Positions 1 through 12,169 of a stretch of 64,000 nucleotides of DNA are shown here, piece after piece. Each line of letters opens with the position of its first letter. The stretch's first letter is position 1. Origin of the DNA: Sanderia malayensis (taxonomy: Eukaryota > Cnidaria > Scyphozoa > Semaeostomeae > Pelagiidae); assembly GCA_013076295.1 (NCBI GenBank), contig RQOL01000876.1, positions 3,534,001 to 3,598,000 on the forward strand, read 5' to 3'. Position numbers and translations under genes: made by a program. The notes below the pieces were generated by a model. The model had not been told where the DNA came from. It saw nothing but the letters and a program-made list of their open reading frames with translations, and made no database searches.

Positions 1-204
1 AAAGAAATACACAAAAAAACAAGCTGGTCTGACATCAAAATGGGAATATAAATTTCAGAAAACAAGGGGAAGGAATAATGAGGGATTTGCTGTCATTGTT
101 GTGTTGAAGAATAGCTTCACACTTTTGGAAATATATCAATCATTTCTCTGCAGTTTTAAGTTGCTACTCTGAACTCTGACCCCTTCTAAAGGGGTGTAAG
201 TTCA
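1..204 (-). other. start of 3' UTR of the TRIM71-like gene
   Basis: These bases follow the TAA stop at 205-207 on the minus strand. No AATAAA on the minus strand is visible, so the UTR probably continues outside the window. No let-7 seed match (CTACCTC in mRNA sense) occurs here. The visible UTR is too short to decide on microRNA control. Confidence 0.5.
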
Positions 205-3042
205 TTAAAAGCCTTGAATGCGATTATTACCGAAATCGACAACAAGAATCATACCTTCAGGAGTGACGCAGATTCCGGAAGGGCGATCCATTTGGCCGGG
301 GGCCTTTCCACATGCTCCAAACTTGCAGAGGAAGTTGCCATTCGGCTGGAATATCTGAATTCTGTGATTTCTCGAGTCTGCAACGATTATGTTGCCTTCT
401 TGATCAATGGCCACACCTTGTGGACGCAAGAATTGTCCATTGTTGCTTCCCTCTGAGCCGAGGAAACGGGCCGTTTGAAAGTCTTGATGAATGACAAGCA
501 ACCGATGGTTATTGAAATCAGTAACGACCATGTGGCCTTCATGATTGAATGCCACACCCCGTGGAGAATCGAAATGTTTCCAAAGGGGACCCTCAAAACC
601 GTATTTGTTGATAAAGGTTCCGTCAGGTGAGAATAATTGCACTCGATGATTTCTTGTGTCTGAAACTAAGACACGTCCTTCGCTATTCGCTGCCACATCC
701 CATGGGTAGGTGAATTGGCCGTTCTTGCTGCCACGCTCGCCAAATTTCAAAACAAACGTGCCATCCAATTTGAAAACCTGCACTCTGTGATTGTCTTTGT
801 CAGCTACAATCACTCTGTTTTGATTGTCAATGCAAACGCCAGCCGGCCTATCGAATTGTCCGTTGCGCGAACCAGCCGAACCAAATTTATACATGAAATT
901 CCCCTTGCAGTTGAACACTTGAATTCTGTTGTTGCTACGATCGGCCACAATGATATTGCCATCTCTGTCAGTGCAAACCCCCCATGGCCTGCACAATTGG
1001 CTTTCGTTCTCACCTTCAGATCCAAACTGTAGAAAACACTGTCCTACACCAGTGTAATTCCTGCCTTGACGCACGTTAACACGAAAGGGGGAATCCATTA
1101 TGGGTTGTCCTCTGATCGAGACATAGATCAGATGTTCACCTTCGCACTGTGGCCTATACGTTACTGTGTAGTTACCGTTTTGTCGGTCAAACACTTCACC
1201 ATTAAAGCGCTTTCTTTCCGGATCCTCCACCGTGACTCTCACAATGTCACCACCAATACACCGATTAGATCCTTGGTGATCCTTGGCTATCACCGTAAAC
1301 ATGCCAGTTTTGTTTCTAATAGCTCTGTGAAGGCCTTCGCCAACAGCACTGCAAAATGGAGGATAGGCGTTGCTGCTTATCGTCCCAAGCGAGCCGATGG
1401 CTGTCTGCAAAGCTTGATCGGGCGGTGTAAACAGTACGGCGTCATCTTCACACGGTTGGAGGATAAACTTCTGATTCTTAATCTCTTGTAGAACTTCGAT
1501 CAGTTTTTTAGAGCTTTCTTGGGCTTCGTTATCGTTCGACTTGTCGGAATGGGTCTTCATTTCGTCACAGGTCACTTTCGTCTTGTTGATCAGAATCTGA
1601 AGGGCTTCGATTTGCGAGTGCAACGCCTTGCCCTTGACTTGACGGATTTGTTCAACCCTTCTCAAAATGTCTCGTTCTCTTTCTTCTAAAGCAACCATGT
1701 GTCTCTTGATCGTCGTTCTAACTTCAGCTACAATGCTTTTACATCTGATTTCAACCAAATCTTTCATGGATTTCGTTCCAGTTAGACTTTCCTCCATGGC
1801 TTTCAGCTCGGCTTTCCCGTCAGCTAGGAGTTTCGACAAATTAGCTTCGCCATTTAGGCCATGCATGGAACCGGATGCCAAGAAGGAAAGGCTGTGGGAT
1901 TTGTGCTCGTTCTGGAAACACTCGCTGCAAACGAGAATGCGACAAGAACTACAGAACAAGCTCGTTTCTCTGCCATGTTTCTCGCATAGTTTACTTCGTC
2001 CAGATTGCGTTGCTCCTTGTTGTTGTGCGGTACTTTCTGGCTGGCTGGAAGAAGAATTACTGCGATGGAATGGATGTTGTTGGGAGGAAAGTTGTTTTTG
2101 AAACGGTAAACTTTGCTGGAAAATCCTATTGTTGGCTGCAGCTGAACTACTAAACTGTCCACTACTTTGGGGCTGGTATGGTATTGCACTTTGTGGTTGC
2201 GTAAAAGACGACGTGGTGATGTTTTGTAGTGAAAAAGCTTCGCTATTATCTTCTGTAGTTTTTTGATAAGATGCATAGGAGGGTTGCTGCTTAGGCTCAT
2301 TAGACAGCAAGGCATTTCTCAAAACATCGTGAAATGAAGGAACAGATACTATGGAATGATCTTTCGTTAACCGTACTCTGTGATGAGCACCCACACATTT
2401 CTCACACAAGTATTCATTGCATTGACGGCACAATGAACTTGCAGTGGCTCCTTCGTCGCAATTCTGGCATTCTGGAAATGGCGTGTAATTCGATCTTGCT
2501 TGTTGTTGTTGACTAGTATTAGATCCAACTGCAGCCAGAAATGGTCTTGTATCGCTTGAAGAAGGCAGTTCCGATGGTATGTCTCTCTGTTGAGGAGTAT
2601 TTCTACCAACCACATCGGGAAATATATCTTGCATGAATGAGCTGGATGGTATCGATGGTAGATTTTCGATGCCTTGCTCTGAGAGTTTCACGTCTCTTCG
2701 ACAAGAAGGACACTCGAGTATCAATTCTCCAGTTAACGATCTTGTAACTCGGTCGTCTAAACAGTTCAAACAGAACGAATGCAGACATGGCAATACTTTT
2801 ACGTGCGAGTACGCGTAGGGCCTAAGGCATGAGAAGCATGTTGAATATTCGCTGAAACGTGAATCGCTGGCCATGAGTCGGTGATCATTATCAAGTTTCT
2901 CGTAGGAAATTGTCTGTTCGTGGTTGCTATTTGCCTCTGTCCAAACACGACCATTTGATAGTTTTTTTCCCGTGTTCAACTGCAAAGCATCTACTCTACC
3001 ATCGCCCAACAACTGGCCAGTGTATCTCCTCTCCACCGACAT
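205..3042 (-). CDS. TRIM71: TRIM71/LIN-41-like RING-B-box-filamin-NHL protein
   Basis: This 945-residue protein has the full TRIM-NHL order. A C3HC4 RING lies at about residues 69-114, two B-boxes at about 191-230 and 351-388, a coiled coil at about 400-525, a filamin/Ig domain at about 570-657, and six NHL repeats from about 670 to the C-terminus. Two B-boxes plus a filamin domain and a very conserved NHL propeller (for example LWKHFDSPRGVAFNHEGH) point to TRIM71/LIN-41 rather than TRIM2/3. The family combines RING E3 ligase activity with NHL binding of mRNA hairpins and represses mRNAs in early development. The linker between the B-boxes is long and rich in Ser and Gln. The whole coding region is one exon, unlike most neighbours. 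The 3' UTR runs off the left edge, with no polyadenylation signal seen before base 1. Confidence 0.93.
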   Translation of the reverse strand: MSVERRYTGQLLGDGRVDALQLNTGKKLSNGRVWTEANSNHEQTISYEKLDNDHRLMASDSRFSEYSTCFSCLRPYAYSHVKVLPCLHSFCLNCLDDRVTRSLTGELILECPSCRRDVKLSEQGIENLPSIPSSSFMQDIFPDVVGRNTPQQRDIPSELPSSSDTRPFLAAVGSNTSQQQQARSNYTPFPECQNCDEGATASSLCRQCNEYLCEKCVGAHHRVRLTKDHSIVSVPSFHDVLRNALLSNEPKQQPSYASYQKTTEDNSEAFSLQNITTSSFTQPQSAIPYQPQSSGQFSSSAAANNRIFQQSLPFQKQLSSQQHPFHRSNSSSSQPESTAQQQGATQSGRSKLCEKHGRETSLFCSSCRILVCSECFQNEHKSHSLSFLASGSMHGLNGEANLSKLLADGKAELKAMEESLTGTKSMKDLVEIRCKSIVAEVRTTIKRHMVALEERERDILRRVEQIRQVKGKALHSQIEALQILINKTKVTCDEMKTHSDKSNDNEAQESSKKLIEVLQEIKNQKFILQPCEDDAVLFTPPDQALQTAIGSLGTISSNAYPPFCSAVGEGLHRAIRNKTGMFTVIAKDHQGSNRCIGGDIVRVTVEDPERKRFNGEVFDRQNGNYTVTYRPQCEGEHLIYVSIRGQPIMDSPFRVNVRQGRNYTGVGQCFLQFGSEGENESQLCRPWGVCTDRDGNIIVADRSNNRIQVFNCKGNFMYKFGSAGSRNGQFDRPAGVCIDNQNRVIVADKDNHRVQVFKLDGTFVLKFGERGSKNGQFTYPWDVAANSEGRVLVSDTRNHRVQLFSPDGTFINKYGFEGPLWKHFDSPRGVAFNHEGHMVVTDFNNHRLLVIHQDFQTARFLGSEGSNNGQFLRPQGVAIDQEGNIIVADSRNHRIQIFQPNGNFLCKFGACGKAPGQMDRPSGICVTPEGMILVVDFGNNRIQGF

Positions 3043-4951
3043 TTACGCAGTGGCTTTGTTTAGCATTGTGTGCGAGTGTGTGTGTGACAGTGCTTGTTCT
3101 ATCTCATAACCTCCTCCTCCGCTCGAAACTGTGTTTACGATCGGCGCCAAGCACTTGCATAGTCATGTACAAGCATTCCACGTTTGAAGGTGGAGATTTA
3201 TACCATTCACGTGCATTTCTATTATGCACTATCATGTACCTGTCATTCAAAACATTTATTAATGTCACTGTTCGACCAATCAAATCACTTGCCCATTCAC
3301 ATGGGAAAATATTCAGCTCATCACTCAGCCCGGAGCCACCTTCGCAAGCAGCCCGCCTCCCTCACTGATTGCTATAGAAATCAATTCGGTAATAAGCCCC
3401 CAATTTGTGCCCCCAAGCAAATCAAATCATCACGCACGTATAATTTTCAATGTTTTTAAAATTCTATGTTATCAAGGATTGTAAATTACAAACGAGAGTA
3501 CAGTCAAAGATTTATTACTCCCGTCCTTTTAGAAAATTTCAGGCTGTCTGTGTTGATAGGAACATGATTTCCTGAAATCCAGGGGGTGATTTTTTGAAAA
3601 TAAACAACGACATGAAGTATCCAGGGTGTGAGACACAATTCAAATCACACAACAACAAACACACGCAGAGAACAAAGCTGTTTATTTCGAGGTGGCGGCC
3701 GACGGCTGCAAAGCCGACGCATTAATGAATGAACGCAACGCGAATGACATGTACATCATTATCCAACGGACAAAGCGATGGAAGGGTGACAATATTAATC
3801 AGATCACAGGGGAACGACGTTCAATGAAAGAAATTAATAATCATAAACAGCAACAACAACAATGTCTTACACAACAAAACGGCCTGGAATGGCAAGTTAA
3901 TCATGGGGGGGGGTGTGGTGACATTGGAAACTGGAAGCATGGTAACGGGGGATACTATGATAGCTGATAAAACTGTGTCGGTCAATGGTGTGGCAAAGTG
4001 AAAAATCGTATCAAGGCTCCCAGACAATGCTAAGAGCTCAAGAGAAAGATGAATAAATAAACCACAAACAACCTGCTTGGGAAACTCGTCGCAACAAACT
4101 TTACTTGCGCCTCCCTTTACAAATATACGCATTAGCGAAAGAGAAGACAAGAAACTTGTCATAAACTATACAGCGCTTTGTGAGGCTATCAATTCAGGAA
4201 GAAGTAGACCTGATCATCCAAATTACCTAATCAATATTTATTAGTTAGTATAATAAGCAAGTTGGCCATTTGGGAAATAACGCCAGCAATTTTCTACCAG
4301 ACGTATAATATTTGTTTGCAAGCTCGATTCGGTAAGCATGCTCCAGGTAAGCACACAGCTTTGCTTCCACGCTCTGCTAGTTGCGCTTTATACACGATAC
4401 TCTACATCACTTCATACTATTACGTTAGGTTCGCAAACTAACATGTCGTGATATGAAGCTGAATCAGTATACCATTTCACTGTGTGGTTTGACCTTCGAT
4501 TAACAAAGCGCACACAGCCATCACGCGATGTTAGGACTTTCAAAAGGAAAACCTGCTACAATTGTACTTGACTTAACAACATGCATTACAGAAGAATTGT
4601 CTGATTGAAAGGGAGTAAACAGAGAGTTTCAAGTGAATGATGTCTGGCTCAATCAGTGGCAACAATGAAACCAAGCGAATTATAATGGATACAGACAATT
4701 GAGCGTTCAAGGTTTTCAATGAAATTACATCTTACAAGTTGCAAAAGCTGAATAGGAGACCAGCGCTGGATCACAGATAACTACATGCCACAGACACCAC
4801 CTCAAAGTGGCGTTCCACATTTTATTTCGATCAACCCGCTCATTACCATCATAATCATTGTCATTATAACCAACCACAACGATCCCAACCAACATACATT
4901 GAACTAATATAGTCCAGAGTTTAATATTAAAAATATATCATTTGTACTTAT
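3043..4951. other. intergenic, TRIM71 upstream region and DDX1 3' side
   Basis: I see no convincing exon in this stretch. It should hold the promoter and 5' UTR of the TRIM71-like gene on its left side. On its right side is the DDX1 3' UTR, with a minus-strand AATAAA near 4825. A G-rich run near 3905-3915 and short CAG/CAA-rich sequence near 3850 are the only notable compositions. The open frames here lack domain similarity I can recognise. Confidence 0.5.
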
Positions 4952-7900
4952 CTATGTCATTGTCTTTTGCCAGTTTAACTTGAATTTCAAAAATGACGTT
5001 TGTGCTCTTTTTTCCAACGATGCCAGTTCTCTTACAAACGATGCAATCTCTGCAGTGTGGTAAGCAAAGTTTCCACCTTCAAAGGGGATAAAAACAAACA
5101 GATGTCAGAAAGACGACTTGAAATGTATAACATGTAACGTGTAGCATACACATCCAACGATCTGAATGAACAATCTTTTTAAGAACAAAGATACTGCATG
5201 TCGGTTCATACCTCTTTGGCTTCTCTTTTGGCCATAGACAACTTTTCCATCGAATTCATTGACAGGAATTTTAAAGTCACATTCAATCATACTTATAGTT
5301 TCACCTAAATGCTCTTCAATATCAGCAAGATACTGAAAAAATCAACAAGGAGGATATTTGAGCATAAATGAACTGGCGGTAAGCGAATACAAAAGAGCAA
5401 TGAATTCGTCATGATGAAATTAAATTGTTTGACAAATTACCTGCATCTCGTTATACCAAATAGAGCAGCCACCCTGTTCAACTAGCCTCGTATTATAGCA
5501 GCCTCTGCCTCGACTTTCACATTTGTGATACCAGACCTTGAGAACAAATAAAGCATTCAAGACAAAGACAAGCCATGACAATCCACCTATAGTGTTTTGT
5601 AAACTTCCAATAAATATACAATTAAATCAGAGACAAAGAGAATGGTACCTTTTCTCTGTTAGCAGCCGCCAATGAAATAGCCAAACCCATTCTAAAAAGA
5701 AAGTTATCCAATTAAAACAAAGAAAAACAGAGAAATTATGGATGACATTGCTAAAATGGCAATTGTCTCCGCAGTTAAATATCTGAAGATCTTTGAATTA
5801 TATCAAACCTTTCAGCTCTTCCAACGCGTCCAATCCTATGAATGTAGTTTGCTTTGTCATCCGGTAGAGTTACATTAACAACTGTGAAATGAAACAATCA
5901 CAATTGTATTTGGCAATCGGAGTTCCACTTGCAGTAATAGTATCAACAGTAACACATAATTGCACACAGCAGATTAAGCAAAAACAAAATTACAAATGAA
6001 AATCAGTTATATTGCATTGAATTCAAATGAAGTCATGGTCATACCAAAAGGGATACCCTTGATATCAATGCCCCTTGCAGCAACATCGGTACAAATGAGA
6101 AATTTCACGGCTCCACTTTTGAAAGCAGCAAGGTTTGCCTGTCTCTCTTTATGACCACGATCACTGTGTAGACACACACAAGAGAAGCGGGCATTCTTTG
6201 GTCCTACATTAACAAAGCATGAGCATCAAAATACGATAAAAACGCATATAAAAAGCAAAACAGGTTTAACAAAAAGAATGACTTAAAAGAAATATAATTC
6301 ACTCGATACAAACCAACACTTACCACCCTTGGTATTAAGATACTTCTCAATATTATCACAGTCTAATTTTGTTCTGCAAAAAATGATTGCTTGGTCCATA
6401 TTGTGTTCAGATATTGCTTGCAGTAGGTACTCAGCTTTCAAGATTTTTATAGCTTCTGACATCATTTCTGCAAATAAACAAACACCCCAAAAGACGATAA
6501 AACCAGGAAGAACTCATTTGTTATCCTAAATTAGATAGATACATGTTACTAAAATCTGAACTTTCTAATATACCTGGAGTCATTCTATTTGGATTCAAAT
6601 TATCCTCCATATGTATTCCATCAGTCTAGGATACAAAATTACAATAAAATAGGTTGTTGAGGAGCTCCATTAAATGTGCTGTCTCTTCGTTTGAATTTTC
6701 TGTAATGCACTGTAGCTGTCTGCACTGAAGAAATATCTCCATAATGATGTCATTTACTTGATGTGAGATGGACCAATGGTGTAAGCACCAATATCTGGAA
6801 CTAAATTATGAACTACCTATGTTGGAAAGTCAGAGGACTTATGTGGAAACTTGTCTCAAAATGATCAGAGGACCTTTATTAGTAAATTTCGACTATCTGT
6901 GAGTTAAATTTCAGTCTATATCCTAACATTTCGATGTTTGAGGCTGTGCAGCAAATGGAGCACGAACTGCAAAAATGGTCTTCAAACCCAAACTTTTGAG
7001 CCATCTATCTTAGAAGGCTGGGAATTATTTTCCGGGGTTACAAATTCATGGATGTACAGAAATGTTTAAAGATTTACCTTAACGGCTTGTCGTAGAGTCT
7101 TCCAGCGCTGGTCTTTCGAAGGATCGACTTTACAGACCTGTTTAAAAGAGACAGATAATGAAATACAACATGTAAAATAGTAAAATAAAGCAGCATAGTA
7201 GCTAATACAGCTTTAAACAGCTTGCAGCTAATAGACATGAATTTATAGTGACATTTTTAGCTTACGACATGATGAACTGTGTCAGGAACAGAATCCTGGC
7301 CTTTCAGATCGATCCAAGTTGGAAAATGCATCAGTTTTTCCTGGTAAAAGAAACCAATTTGCGTTATAGTTTGAAAACTTTGATTGACCTGACCCCCGTG
7401 ACCTCCGTGATACACCATCCTCCTTGCAAGGTTTTGCCAAGATTTGCTGTATCCTACAGGAGGTAACGTCAACCTGAATCAAGTGTACGTACAGCTAGTC
7501 TTTTAACGTCGAGGTTGTGCAGTGTAGCAGAGCATACAATCATCTAGAAAATACAAATTTTTAATTTATCAATATAACAGATGTAACATAGTATTTACTC
7601 GTAAGCACAAACAAAAAATATCTTAAAAATACGAAGCATTCTATGGAAATAAAAATTGGTATGCTAACAAACCTGTAGCCTTTTTCCATCCGGCGAAAAC
7701 TTTGGACACTTTCGGTACATTTGTTCGATAGTGTCTCTCTGCTTTTGAGCTAAGAGGCCATCCTAATATTTGAGAGAAATCTGGAATTAAACACGTGTCA
7801 AGTTATTTGCTCAATGCTTGTAGGCTCTCTATGGTTAATTAATATGCCAGAAATTCAAAAAGAAATAAATGACAAATCTCACCGCTTCGTCAAGAATAAA

Positions 7901-10900
7901 AAACCTCACCTGAAATAAAATATTAAATAGATAAATAGAAAAGAAATGAAAAATCTGAGTTGGGGAAAAATGCAATCACATAAAAATCATTAAATTACAT
8001 GACTAAATCGATCGAGCTAAACTATCATTTAATCAAGGAACCGACGATTAAGTCAATCACTGAATCAAACATCTAATAACCTACTTGATCAAGTTTTAAT
8101 TTTCCAGTTGAAATGAAGTCGATAAGTTTACCAGGTGTTCCTGTTACAATGTCCATCTTGAAGAAAAAAACTTAACATGTAAAAAATATATCAATGCTGA
8201 TAGTACCAAGACAAAGTCTCCCTGCCAACACTTGTAAATAATCGAGTAAATGAATAAATGAAGACAGTTTACCCCACTTTCCAAGTCTCTGATCATTTCT
8301 CTTGAATCTGCGCCACCAACAAGAACAGTACAGCTGCAAATACATCCACAACAGATATTAATGTCACACTTCGAAGTTTAAGACTATAATAAACAACAAT
8401 GTAATTAAACATCAACAACTTTATAAATGGGTTTAACTTACCTCGGTTTAGGACTGGGAATATACTTCTTAAATAACTTAATGTTTTCATTCGTCTGAAA
8501 TATTCAAAGCTTCAATCGTTATTGTAAATAATTGCTACAGAGTACAAAGTAATCTACCGTAATGTTTTTATAGTTAAAAGTTGATAAACAATCTTATGAC
8601 CTCACCTGGATGGCAAGTTCTCGTGACGGCTAAAAGACAAAGATATTTTAGGATATTAAACGATTATACAACAATTAAAAAAATGCAATTATCAATTTGA
8701 AAACATCAGCTTACCTCCATGATAACACAAGATGGAGAGCAGATGTTTGTAAAAGTAGGTGGAGCGGACGAAGCTAAAATAAATAAACAACATGAAAAAT
8801 GTTGACCGAGTTTTCTTACAACGCAATTCGTGTGAAATTGATTTTGGCTGCCGTGTGAAGTGTTTAGCAACAATGTTAATGTTACTCGCATCGCAACCAA
8901 TTTGTTTTGATTATGAATGGGGCCCGGCAGGGTCGAATCTTGAAGATCTTAAAAACCAATATGTAAACGTGCGTCAAAGAAATTATTACTAGCGTAATCG
9001 ATACGATTTGTGTCCTTAATTATAAAGTTTACAAATTCCTTTATGGTTTCGTTAAGAATTATTAGTAACAAAACGATTTGTTGTTACCTTGCTGAGATGT
9101 TTTAATGGAATCTAAAGGTGCTTTACAAATTGGTTTATATCCTCCCTGGAAGACAAGGGAAAATATGTCTCTATAAAAATGTACAAGCTACGCGGAAAAC
9201 ATGCTTGGAAAACATTTCCACGATAGGAAAACAATAAAAGACCGAGATATTTTACTAAAAAAGCGAGAGATATATTGGCATTGACTTTCCAAGGCGTTTC
9301 CTACCGCTGGGTCGTGTTTAAAGACTTCATGTCCAAAGTTGAACTTCAACTCGGCATTCTAAGAGAAGAGAAACGCAATACGGTTTTTAATACAACTGAT
9401 TTATAAGCCACGAGGAGAGGGCACGTACTCCAGACTTATCACAGCCAAGAAAAAATATTCACGTTTTACCTTCAGAGTGACGGACGGAAAAAACGCACTT
9501 CCATGCAAATTCCTTGGAATATCGAAAGCTTTTCCTAGTTCCATTCCTAGAAAGGACAGATGACCATTAAAATGGACACACCCAGGGAGATATGTGAATG
9601 GCTAAAGAATTTTATTTCAGAAATTTCATAGCCACTTACCATTCTTGCTGTACATTATTGTATTGTTTTCAAGGTCAATATAACAACCAATTGTGTCATT
9701 GATGCCAAACGGCTGCAACAAGTTTTAAATAAAGCTAAAACAGCTTGCATGTGGTTACAGAAGATGGAATGGAATCAATCTTTTTATTGTTCTCCGTATT
9801 CTTATCAGACATGTGGTTCGCAAGAAATTTAGTGAAAAAGAATTTTGAGATTCAATCAAAATACCTCTCCATAAGAATCAAATTGTCTTGATGTTGATTT
9901 TTTTCCTGTTCCACCAAACCCAAAACTCTCCTTGTCAGTCCCTGTTGAAAACAACTCATCATCAAAAATTTGTCAATATTTCCACTATATCTTCACTATT
10001 CATCTTCATTAATACCAAATTGGAATGGGTGAATATGCTAAAAGCTTCAATGACACTTACCTACATCATAAGTGGCTTTCTCGGTTGAAAACCCAACTCT
10101 ACACAAGCCTTCATCTGTAACAGTTGCTTCATAATACCATTTACCTACAAAACATCAAGAAATTGCTTATTCCATGTTCTCCATAAAGTGCTTAAATGCT
10201 GAACAGCTTGCCAATGCTCAAATCTATCAGATTCCGATTATCACGAACAGCAATACCTTTTGTGACACCAATATTTGCTCTACATCCTTGCCATTTCATA
10301 TGCTCCCTTGATTGGCATAGTGTACCAGTTTCATCAATTGCTAAAAGATGAAAGACCTGTTAAAATAATTATATTTGTTCTACTGATCACTAAAGTCAAG
10401 CTCAAGTATCATCATTAATACTGAAATTGTTGGAAAAGCCTTACCAAATGAAGGCTCTCTATCGACAGCACTCATGACCCATTTTGAACCTGGAAAGATA
10501 GAAGTGTTGAAGAGAATCCAGTTAATCTTAAATGTCATATTGTAATTTCAATATAATGTCCTGCTAAGCACTGCTATATTCACCTTTGCCTCCAGTCTGT
10601 GTGGCATTAGATCTCTTTCCCTGCTTGGCATCTCTAAGCGTTTCATGGGCAATTTGTATAATAGGAAGACAAAATGCCTGGGACAAGAAATAAATATGCA
10701 TCATTATCAAACAATGAAGCACAACAAATGAAAGCAACTGAAATGCATGAGTGGATTGTGATTAAATTAGAACTTACACCGGTTTTACCACTGCCAGTTT
10801 CTGCTGCCTGGAATAAAAACATTTGGATTTATCACCAGCAAAGATTTTAACAAACGATAGTCACTGCATCTCGTAAATAAATAATTAATAATGATTTTTA

Positions 10901-11505
10901 TTGTGCATACCATTAATACATCACCACCTCCAAGAATCAGAGGTATGGCTTCAGCTTGTATATCTGTGGGTAGCCTGTTAGGAAAAAGAAACAAGAAAGG
11001 AATATTGAAAGATATGTTTTAATATTAAGTCGTCTGACATAGCGAAATAGACGTTTAAAGTTGACTCGCTGATTGAGAAATCTTCCTACTGCACACGTGG
11101 GCCTCCTGTGTTTCGTAAAAGTCCACGTGTGCACTATGCACTTGATTTGAACATTCGCACATGAAATAAAAACATTAATAGTTAAGTTTAGTTAACTTAC
11201 ATCCATCCAATTTCATCTATGCCTTGCACGAGCTCAGGAAGAAGCCCAAATTCTACAAATAAAAGCAAAGTTAAAAACCCTAGGCCAAAAACGTGGTCCT
11301 TTGTATTGGCCTAATGTTGCTTGTGCAAAGTAGGCGTGTCAAGTTAGAGTAGTGATTAGTTTTACAAAACAAAAGCGATATTTGAAAAATCAGGAAAAGC
11401 CGTCCGCTAAAATAGTAGAATGCAAAATATCCTTTAAACACGTTAAAAACTCTACACAAAGATGAAAAATTTACAGAGTTCCTTACCAGAAAAATGTCCT
11501 GCCAT
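4952..11505 (-). CDS. DDX1: ATP-dependent RNA helicase DDX1 (spliced, 31 exons)
   Basis: Thirty-one exons with GT-AG borders join to 2,196 nt (731 codons plus stop, near the usual 740). They run from ATG at 11505 (19-nt first exon 11487-11505) to TAG at 4952-4954. The Walker A GSGKT is split from motif Q by introns, and a SPRY domain is inserted after motif I (exons about 9.3-10.5 kb). PSRELA (8606-8629), DEAD (split between 7883-7909 and 7673-7762), SAT (7493-7543) and [11 protein letters not shown] (5809-5881) follow. The SPRY insertion is diagnostic of DDX1. The family unwinds RNA and acts in tRNA ligation, 3'-end processing and double-strand-break repair. Several exons are tiny (19, 24, 27 and 30 nt). 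One larger intron (6626-7077) holds a satellite relic. Confidence 0.96.
6840..7020 (-). repeat. diverged solo relic of the 184-bp satellite monomer
   Basis: Inside a DDX1 intron, the plus strand around 6851-6915 (GAAACTTGTCTCAAAATGAT and following bases) matches the reverse complement of the satellite at 42.1-44.8 kb over about 70 bases with scattered changes. A second block near 6990-7020 (AACTTTTGAGCCATCTATCT) matches the next part of the monomer. Orientation is opposite to the array in UBA3. The match was found by eye. Confidence 0.6.
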
Positions 11506-12169
11506 TTTGTTGCAAAAGTCTGGTAGAATGAATGACTGGTCTGGTATTATCAAGTTCCTCCCACTTTTAAAGGTGAAGTTCTGGAAGTCCGAACAGATTC
11601 GGAAGAAAAGAGGGGGCGGGGGTAGCAAAAAGGTAATTATGGGGTAAAATTAGGGTATAGTAATATTTAGATTTAAACTTTACTTTAGTGATTATTAATT
11701 CAACAAGACGGTAATTTTTTCGCATTATCAATATATTATTTTAAATAAAGTTTTTATCAACACTTGAGTTATAATTTTAATTTATAATTCGTAATTTTAA
11801 GATTTTAATGCTATAGTTATGGTTATATCCAATTAATGAGTGATTTAATTATTTAATTTTATCTTTAAATCTTTAATATTGTTCATCGTCATCAACAGGA
11901 TAGTTCAGTCTAAACAGGTAATCTGTAAAAAATGAAAACAACATCAAACATGAATTAATCCCATTCATTATTTTATTAGAATAGTTATTGCAAAATAAAC
12001 AACATGTTACAAGCTACATCAATAATACACATGAGCAATTGACAAAGTATTGATTTCTATAAAATATAATTCGACCTAAGCTGTAGAAAAATACGAACAC
12101 AAATACGAACATAGATGCCTTTATTTACAGAGAAAATATTCACAGAAATTAAAGATATTAAATTGAAGA
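11506..12169. other. AT-rich intergenic, DDX1 promoter side
   Basis: The region lies between the DDX1 start and the WD40 gene stop, both on minus. It is very AT-rich from about 11640 to 12160 and contains a purine run with a short G-rich stretch at 11607-11622. No exon is recognisable. It should include the DDX1 promoter and the 3' UTR end of the upstream gene. Confidence 0.45.

Noticed and set aside
1..204. let-7 sites in the TRIM71 3' UTR
   Set aside because: No seed match was found in the 200 visible bases, and most of the UTR lies outside the window.
715..1491. Plus-strand frames of 105 and 141 codons
   Set aside because: They lie antisense within the NHL and filamin coding sequence of the TRIM71-like gene.
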